A stretch of DNA of 52,247 nt, taken from an uncultured Ectothiorhodospiraceae bacterium. Lineage in GTDB: Bacteria; Pseudomonadota; Gammaproteobacteria; Nevskiales; Oceanococcaceae. The position numbers and the translations under genes are program-made. The notes below the pieces were generated by a model. It ran no database searches. It saw only the letters and a list, made by a program, of their open reading frames with translations, and was not told the origin of the DNA. Below, piece after piece: positions 11,212 through 20,200 of the stretch. Every line of letters starts with the position of its first letter. Position 1 is the stretch's first letter. The DNA is taken from NCBI GenBank assembly GCA_937141935.1, contig CAKZQS010000031.1, forward strand, positions 1 to 52,247. Reading direction: 5' to 3'.

Positions 11212-14200
11212 CTAGCGCCGGGGCTCCGGCGGCGGGGCGGGATCGGCGGGGCAGTCGGGGTAAGCCGTGCCCGCGCGGTACCAGATCGGCGCCGACATGG
11301 CGACGACCGCGTTGTTGCGCAGGTCACGCACACGCATGAAGCTCCAGCCTTCCTGGTCGGCCAGCGCCTCCGGTGGCCGGTAGTCGAGCTGCAGGTCGGC
11401 ATTGCCGCGCACACCGTCGCGCTGGCTCAGGCTGCCATCGGCGTGAACGAGTTCCACGGCGTAATCCGCGAGCCGGCCGGCCGGGTCGTCTACGCGCAGC
11501 GAAAACTGCAGCGTCGTGCCGGCAGGCGTGGCGACCCGCGAGCCCATCGGCCAGCTGGCTCCGCCGGGGTTGCGCAGCTCGAAGCCCAGGCGCAGGTCGT
11601 TGAAGCCCTGGGCTAGCGCATAGAAGCGGCGCGCGGCCATCGCCGATTTCAGCGCCGCACGGCTGTGATCGGCGGCGAGCAGCACGGTCTTGGCCCGCTC
11701 CGGCTGGGCCCATTGGCGGCCGTGCTCATCCTCGGAGCCAATCGGCCCCAGATGCCAGCCGCGGCTCAGCGCATAGGCATACCAGCCACCCTCGGGCGCA
11801 TTGTTGTCGGCGTCATAGGCATCGCTGCTCTTGCCGAAGACCTCGATGCCGACCATGCGCGCGTCGGCCTCGGGCCGGTAGGCGAGCATGTTCCAGGCAT
11901 AGGCCGCATCGCCGATGGGCGAGTTGGCGTGGATGTCGTCCTCGCGGCCAGGGTGGTTGAAGACCGCCAGGCCGTCATCGCCACCGCCCACGGCCGCCGG
12001 CAGCCCGAACCAGAGCCAGAAGTCTTCCATCGACAGCGCGTAACCCGTTCCGGTCTTGGCGTTCAGGTCGTGCTGCGAGAAATAGACGTTGATGTGGCCA
12101 AAGCGGTCCGAGGTCCATTCGAAGCCGCGGAAGGGCATGTAGCCCGGCTGCGCGGCGGCATCGGCCATTTCCAGCGTGCGCTCCCATTTGCGCAGGCCAT
12201 CGGGCGTGAGCTGCAGGCAGTCGAGGAAAGCCGGCCCCAGGCAGTCGGTGTTGGCCGTGAGCGGCAGGCGGGCGTTGTCCGAATGCTCGCTGCTGCCCAT
12301 GAAGTCCAGGCCCAGCGCCGCGCCGGCGGCGAAGTAATCGGCCGGCGTGCTGCCGATGTCGCCGTCGGAGTAGCCGCTGTGTTCGTGCAGCGAGCCCAGC
12401 AACGCCTGCAGGCCGGCCGGCGCCGGCACGTTGCAGGACTGCGCGCTGGCCGTCAGTGGCAGCAGCGGCGGCGGCGTCAGCGGGATGGCCGTGGTCTGCA
12501 GGGGCGCCCGGATGTTGTTGGCATAGGGCTCGGCCAGGTTGCGCGGCTGCGCGCTCGGCACGATGTATTGCCACTGCCGGGCGTCGATCTCCGTGGTGGC
12601 CAGCGGCGTGAAGGCGTTGTCGCTGTCGTGGGTCACGAAGTAGTGCACGCCATGGCTGCCATGCGCCCCCTGCCGCTGCAGGCAGTCGGCGAAGGGCGGG
12701 TTGCTGTAGTCCAGCGGCCGCCCGGCCTGGGCGTCGTAGTCGGCGCGCACGCGCCCGCCGCCCCAGTCATAGCTCTCGCCCGGCCAGGGCCGCGCCACCG
12801 GGTCGTCGCCGGTGCCGTCGTCCAGGCAGGCGTCGTCGCGGTAATAGGGCACCACCAGCGGGTTGGCCAGCGAGGTCAGGCCGACCAGCTCGAAGCTGTA
12901 CACCAGCGAACCAGCATCGCCCTTGCCCGAGACCTGCTCCCAGTTGTCGAAGGCCAAGGGCAGGTTGAAGCTGGGATCGGCGGCGTCGAAGAAGGCCGGG
13001 CAGCGGCCATTGCTGGCCGGCGCCTGAGGGCCGCCGTCGCCGATGCATTCGGCCAGCGGCAGCGGCGCATAGCCGTCGACATTGCCCAGGTCGTCATTGA
13101 TGCCGTCGATGGGCACACCCTGCGGCCGCAGCATCGTGTAGTAGCGGCCGGGCTCGACGCCCGCGTCCCGCTCGGCCGCCGTGGGCACCATCGCGCTGCG
13201 GTTGTAATCCCAGCTGGTGTACAGGCCATCGGGCGGAATCGGGTGCACGCGCACGCGGTAGTGGTAGCTGATGGCGTCGCGGTAGAAGCTCTCGGTCTTG
13301 GTCACATTGGTGCCCGAGTCGGCGCCCCAGACCTCGCGGATGCAACGCACCGGGCCGCAGCGCTCGCCGATCAGCGAGCTGTTCGCCTCCCAGTTGACCT
13401 GCTCATCCTCGAAACCGACCAGCGAGATCACCGAATCCGGCGACTGCTGGAAGGCGCGGCCCTTCCAGCGGTCCAGCAGATCCGGCCGGCTCTGCCACTG
13501 CGCCGGGTCGGTCACCGCCGCTTCCGGCGGGCGCACCCGCAGGTCGCGCAGCATCCAGCGGCCGCTGGCCTCGAAGCGATAGGTTGGCGTGTGCACGGTG
13601 ATGCCATCGCGCGGGAAGCGGTCGCTCGAGGGGCAGATATAGACCCCCTGCGCCGCATCGAACTCGCACTGGCCGTCGTCGCCGTGGTAGTCGGCGAGGT
13701 CGGCCACGCAGACGGTGCCCTCCAGGTTGGCGCCGTAGCCGGTGTTGCTGCTGCCTAGCTTTTCCGGGTCATCGTCGCGGAACAGGCGGCGGTCGATCCA
13801 CTGGTCGGCGTCGGCCGCGCGCTGATAGTCCACATAGCCGCTGTCGGCATTGAAGCTGCTGCCCCCGGGCTTGAGCACCACGTAGACAAAGCGCTCGGCG
13901 TCCGGCCGCAGCGGGTCATGCACCCGCAGCATCTGCACGGCCTGCCAATCGGCCGGGAAGTCCAGGCCGGTGTACAGCGTGCCGGCGTCGCTGGCCATGA
14001 ACACGACCTCGTCGTCGGCATCCAGCCCGCGCACCGGGTCGGGCACCGGCCCCACGCCCGGCGGGTAACGCCGCTCGCAGGGGCCGTCGACCATCATCCA
14101 GCTCTCCTGGCCCCAGCCGTGGGCGTCGTCGCCGTTGTCCCAGACATAGCTCAGCTCGGGGTCGGTGCCCGAATAGGTCGAGAAGTCCGAGTTGGCATTG

Positions 14201-17200
14201 GCCAGGAAGTAGGGCATGCGCTCGTCGACCTGCACCGGGATCTCGACGAAACCCGCCGCGGCGTCGTAGCGGTAGGCGGCGATGCCCTCCACCGGCACGG
14301 CGCTGCGCGAACCGGGGCTGCCGGGCACGGGGTAGAGGATCTCGCCGTTGTGCGCGTCGCGCACCTGGCCGGGACCGAAGGCGTCGAGCACGGCGCCGCT
14401 GGTGGCCGCGCCACTGGGGTAGGGGTAGCCCACGCCATGCGCGGCGGGCACCGACCAGCCTGGCAGCTGCGCCCCGGTCAGCACCACGGGCGCGGCCTCG
14501 CGGGCCGTGCCCAGGGCCTGGGCGGCCACGGCATCGAGTTCGCCATCGGTGCCCAGGCCGGTCTCGCCCGGGCGCGTGGGGTCAAAGCCCTGCGCGCCCT
14601 CGGCCAGCGCGGTGCCGAAGTCCTCCAGCGCCTGCTGCGCATGCGCGGCGGCCGCGGCGGGGTCGGAGTCGAGCAGCGCCGTCAGCGCCGGGTTGGTCTG
14701 CGCGCCCAGATCCGCCAGGGCGCCGATCAGGCCGGCGCCACGGCCGGCTTCGGCGCTGCCCGGCAGGCCGGCGGCTACCCACTGGCCGCTGTTGCCCCAG
14801 GCATCGAAGACCTCCAGTGCCAGCGGCGCCGCGGCCAACTGCAGGCGGGCCTGCGGCGGCGACTGGCTCTCGTCGACGAATACGCCGGGGTTGTCGATGT
14901 CGCGCACGCCGCTGGCGTCGGTGACCCGCGCGCGCTGCAGGCTGCGCACCGGTGCGGCCAGCGCGCCGTCGACCTCGGCATCCACCACGCGGTAATTGCG
15001 CGGCACCGGGCGATAAGCCAGCGCGAACTGCCCGGCGTCCAGCTCGGTCAGGCGCAGGTCAGCGGCCGGTGTGACGGCGAAGCCGGCGCTTTGCACGCTG
15101 TAGTCCTCCTCGCCCAGGAAGCCGGCGGCCTGGCCGTCCAGCGCGAAGCGGTAGCGGCCCTCCGGCCAGTCGCGCGGGGCCTCGAACTCCACGGTCCACA
15201 GGTGGCGGCCGCTGACGAAGCGATAGGACAGGTGCGCCTCGGCGGCGCCCTGCATCGGCTCGCCGTTGGGGCGCGTGGCCACCGCCCAGGCGCCCGGGCC
15301 GGTTTGCACTTCGATGCGTAGCCGCGGCGTGGACACCACCGGGTCGCCGCCCTCGAAGACGAAGCGCGTCGCCGCGAAGCGGGCGATGTCGGCCGGCTGC
15401 TCCACGACCTGGCCCAGCAGCAGGCTGGGGATGCGCGGCGCCGGCGGCAGCGCCTCGTACAGGCTGCGGTAGAGCGAATAGTCCAGCGGGAAGTCGTCAC
15501 GCGGCGCGGCCGTGTTGTCGCGCAGCGCCGTCAGCAAGTCGGCGCTGACGTCGAGGAAGCGCGCCCCCTGCAGCCAGCCCCAGAAGGTGGTGGTCGACTC
15601 GGCGCCGCCCAGCGTGGCCCAGTCCTGCTGCTCGGGCGGCAGGATGTAGCCGATGTGGTCGCCGGAATAGCCCCAGACAAAGGTGTCCGGCGCGGCAAAA
15701 CCCAGGCCCTCGGCGCGCTCCAGCAGGCGGCGGCCGTATTCGACCAGCGGCTCGCCGGGCTGCAGCAGCAGCGTGATGTCGCCGATGCGGGCGGCCGTCA
15801 GGATCGTGTCCTGCGGGTAAAAGGCGCCGTTTTCGGCCACGCCGTTGTCGATCAGATCGATGGCATCGGGCGGCGGCGAGAACAGGCAGTAGGGGATCTG
15901 CTCCGGCGCGCCGGAGCCGCCATAACCGGGGATGTCGCGCACGCCGCCGCCGACGAAGGGCACGCCGATCTCGTTACCGCACTGGCCCGCGCCCCAGGGG
16001 TAGGGGTATTCCTCGGCCGCATAGCCCAGGCTCTCGCGGTCCAGCCGTACCCGCTGGCTGACGGCGCGCAGATCGGGCTGCCGCTGCCATTGCTGGATGC
16101 CATTCGCCAGCGCGGCCACCTGCGGCGCCAGGCGCTTGCCGTAGCTCTCGATGCGCTGCAGCTTGTTGTCGTTGGAAATGCCGCGCGGGCTGACGTCGCC
16201 GCCGACGCTCTGCACCAGCATCGCCAGCGGCACGCCCATCAGCGCCTCGGTTTCGCGCTCGACGGCGCCCAGCACATCGCCGGAGAAGAACAGATTCTCC
16301 ACATCGAAGGCGATGCCATGCGCGGCCCAGTTGACCACGATGGCCAGCGGGCGGTTGTCGGCCACATCGTCGATGCGCAGCACGCCCAGGCGGCGGCGCA
16401 GCGCGGACAGCGCCGCCTCGTCGTAGCTCTCCAGCCGGCCGCGGCGGAAGCCGTTGAGGCCGCGCTGCTCGGGCGCGCTGGCATGGCCGATGCGCGCCTC
16501 GCGCATCTGCGCCGGGTCCAGCGCCGCCACGACCACGTCGCTGAGCTGGCCAATCAGCTTGCGATAGACCTCGTGCTGGTACACATCCATCGCCAGCCAG
16601 AAATAGCGCGTGGAATGGTTGGCCAGCGCGCCGGGGCCGCCGTGGCTGTGGCTGGCCGACATCAGCAGCCCATCGCCGAGGTCGATGCCGGTGCGCTCGC
16701 GCACCGCGGCCTTCACGTCCTGCACCACCTCGTCGAGCATGCCGATGAAGTCGGTCTTGACCAGCACCAGGTAGTCCTGGCCGTCGTGCAGCGCAACGGC
16801 CTTGGCCACCAGCGCGTCGTAGACGCCGCGGCTGGGCGGCGAATAGGTGGCATAGGGCGAATGCGCGGCGCGCAGCTCGTCCGGCAGCGGCGCCAGCGGC
16901 GGGCAGCTGGCCGGGTCCTGCGGGTCGCAGGCATCGGCCATGCGCGGGATGAAATCGACCAGCTCGTCGAAGAACACGCTGGGGTCGCCGCTGGCAAAGG
17001 CCTCGGCGCCGGGGATGTATTCACCGGCCACCGGCGGGCGCAGGTAGCCGCCCAGCGGCGTGCCGATGGGCACATCGAGCACCGCCTTGGCGATGCCGGC
17101 CCGCAGCGGCTGCGGGCTGTGCGCGACCGGCGCCGGCTTGGCGCCCGGCGGGTCGAGCTGGCGCCCGCTGGCCGCGCCGAGGGCCTGCATGTACGCCGCG

Positions 17201-20200
17201 AGATTGTCGGCGGCGTTCTGGCCCAGGCCGGCCAGCACGGCATCGCTGGCCCCCTCGGGGTCGCCGGCGGCCAGCAGCTCCAGCGCGCGCAGGAAGGCCT
17301 GCGGGTCGGCGCCCGGACCGGCGCCGGGGCCCTCGCCCTGGGCATCACCCAGGGCCGCGCAGGTCTGCGTATCCACACCCAGCGCATCGCACAGCGGGCG
17401 CAGCGGGGTGTCGGGGTTGAGCAGCGCGCAGAACTCGGGCTGGTTGAAGTCGTCCAGGCAGCGCTGAGCCAACTCGCGCTGCGTGTAATCCAGCCGCCGG
17501 CCCATGTCGTTAACGATGCAGTCCGGATCCAGGGGGTCGGCACAGGCGCGCAGGTAGGCCGGCAGTGTCTCCGCCCCGGGCGCCACATCAAACAAGGGGT
17601 TGTAGCCCTGCAGCTTGAGCAGCGGCGCCGTCAGCGGCCCCAGCGACACGAACTCCTCGTAGCCGGTGAACGGCAGCGTGAAGCCGTCGTTCCCACTGGT
17701 GTCGATATAGCTGAATTCCTCCTCGGGCAGGATGTAGCCAAAGCTGTTCTGGGTCAGGCCAAAGAGCATGACCTCGGCCTGCGGCGCGGCCAGGCCGCGG
17801 ATGTAGCGGCCAAAGGTGTCGGAGGCCTCGCCGGGGATCGTCACGATTTCCAGCCCCTGCTCGGCGCCGCCGATGGTGATGCGGGTCACCGGCGTCACCG
17901 CGTAGGGCGCGGCCTGCGGCAGCTGGTACAGGCCCTGCTGCAGCTCGCCGCCAACGCCGGGGATCAGGCCCACGGGCGCCTCGACAAAGTCGTAATAGCG
18001 GTTGAAGGCGCCGATCAGGCCGGCGCCGACGAACAGCGGGTTGGTCACCGGCAGGTAGACGGTGGCATTGCGCAGCGCCAGCTCCGGCGCCAGCGTCTTG
18101 ACCGCCGGCTCGTCCAGGCCGGCCGCGGCCATGCCCTCGCCACGGCAGTGCACGCGGCCGTAGTCGCGCAGCGCATCGCCATAGGGGTCGGTGGGGTCGC
18201 AGCCGGGGCGGCTGCCGCTGGGGCTGGCATCGGCGATGGGGCCGTTGAAATACAGGCCCACGCCGCCCTCCTCCTCGAGCGCATCGACCACGCCGAGGAT
18301 GTAATCGGCGTGGGGCACCCGCGGGCTTTCGTTGATCGAGGTCGGGTGCGCGCTGTATTGCAGCAGGCTGGCCAGCAGGCGGCCATCCGGCGTGCGCGCC
18401 TGCAGCAGCCGCAGCTGCTCATCGGCCGTGTCCCGCGCGTCCAGGCGCGGCCGGCGGTAGTTGTTGTAGTCGCCGGTTTCCAGGCTGCGCAGGCTCAGCG
18501 TGGCCACCTCGGCCTGGGTCAGCGCCTCGGCGGCCGCGGCGGCGGCCCGCGGGTACAGCGTGTTCTCGATCCAGTCCTGCGGCACCCCGCCCCACAGGCC
18601 CTGCAGGTCCGGGCCGGCATGGCTGTGCGACTGACCGAAGACAATGCGCTCCACCGGCACGCCGGTAGCGGCCGCGACGGCGGCCTTGAGCGCGTTCTGG
18701 ATGATGTTGCCAGCACCCACGGCATCCAGCGTCAGCAACAGCACCGGGGGCTGCCGCGTGCCGGCCGCGTCGACCTGTTCCAGCGCCAGGGCCCGCAGCC
18801 AGATGCGCTCTTCGCGCAGCAGGCTGCCGTCGCCGCCCTCCACGCGCAGCGTGGGCTGCTCGGCCGGGGCGGTGAGCTGGTCGCCGAAGGCGCCGATGGG
18901 GTCGGGGAAGTTTTGCAGCGGGTCGATGCCAAAGCCGCCCAGGTTGAAGCGCTGGCGGTGGGCGCCGACAAAGAGGCGGTCCTCGTCCACGCCCTCGATG
19001 TGCGCCAGGCTGGGGGCGACGTCACGCTTGGCGGCGCCCACGCGCAGCACCGCGCGCGGCACGACACGCAGCGTGACGCCGGCTTCGGCCGTGCCGCCGT
19101 CGGGATCCTCGACCCGCAGCGTCAGCGCGTAATCGGTCTGCGCCTGTACCTCGGGGGCCGTAAGCGTCGCGTTGAGCTGCGTCGGGTCGGCAAAGACCAC
19201 GGCGCCGGGCCCCTCCCAGCGCGCCTGCAGCGATTCGACAGGGCTCTCGACATCGCTGGCGCTGGCCGTCAGGGCCAGCTCCTGGCCAGCCACGGCGATC
19301 TGCAGGGCCGGGGCATCGATGCGCGGCGGGTCGTTGACCGGGCGCACTTCGATGGGCTGGGTGTAGGCCACGGTATTGGCAGCGTCGGCGACCTCGAGCT
19401 CGAAATCCACGCTGCCAGCGAAGTCGGGCGCCGGCGCGTAGGCCAGCGTGCCGTCCTCCTCCAGCGTCAGGCTGCCGCTGGCGACGTCGCGGCGCAGCGT
19501 GTAGCGCAGCGTTTCGCCATCGACATCGGTCTGCGGCAGTTCCGCGGCGAGCGGCGTGTCCTCATCCGTGGCCAGCGCCAGCGGCGTGGCCGGTGGCAGG
19601 TCGTCCACCGGGTTCACGCGGAAGCGCTGCCGCGCACGGCTGATGTTGCTGCCGTCGCTGACGCTGAGCCAGGCGCTGTCCTCACCGGCGAAATTGGGCG
19701 CCGGCGTGTAGCGGAATTCCGTGGGGCCAAGCTGCTGCAATGCGCCGTTGCCCGCCGGCTCGGCGGCAAAACTCAGCGGCTCGCCTTCGGCATCGGTGGC
19801 GCTGACGCTGAAGTCGACGCTGCCGTCCTCGTCCAGCGTCTGCAGGCTCAGCGGGTCGAAGGCCGGCGCCGCGTTGACGGCCGTTACCGTGATGCTCAGC
19901 GTCGCGCTGGCGCCCTGGCCGGCGCTGTCGCGCACGCGCAGGCGCAGCGTGTCCTGGCCGACGAAGCCCTCGTTCGGCGTATAGCGCAGCCGGTTGCCCG
20001 CCAGCGTGGCACGGCCGTTCTGCGGCCCCTCGATCAGCGCGTAACGCAGCGTGTCGCCGGGGTCGCTGGCCTGAATCTCATAGTCCAGCGTCGCGCCGCT
20101 GACCACGCTGGCGAACTGGTCCTCGATCTGCGGCGGCGGATTGGTGCCCAGCACCTGCACGACGTGCTCGGCACGGCCCAGGCCCTGGGCGTTGCGGCTC

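Noticed and set aside
8234-11215. 993-residue plus-strand frame opposite the lipoprotein hydrolase
   Set aside because: Antisense shadow of the minus-strand lipoprotein, lacking a credible start or domain.
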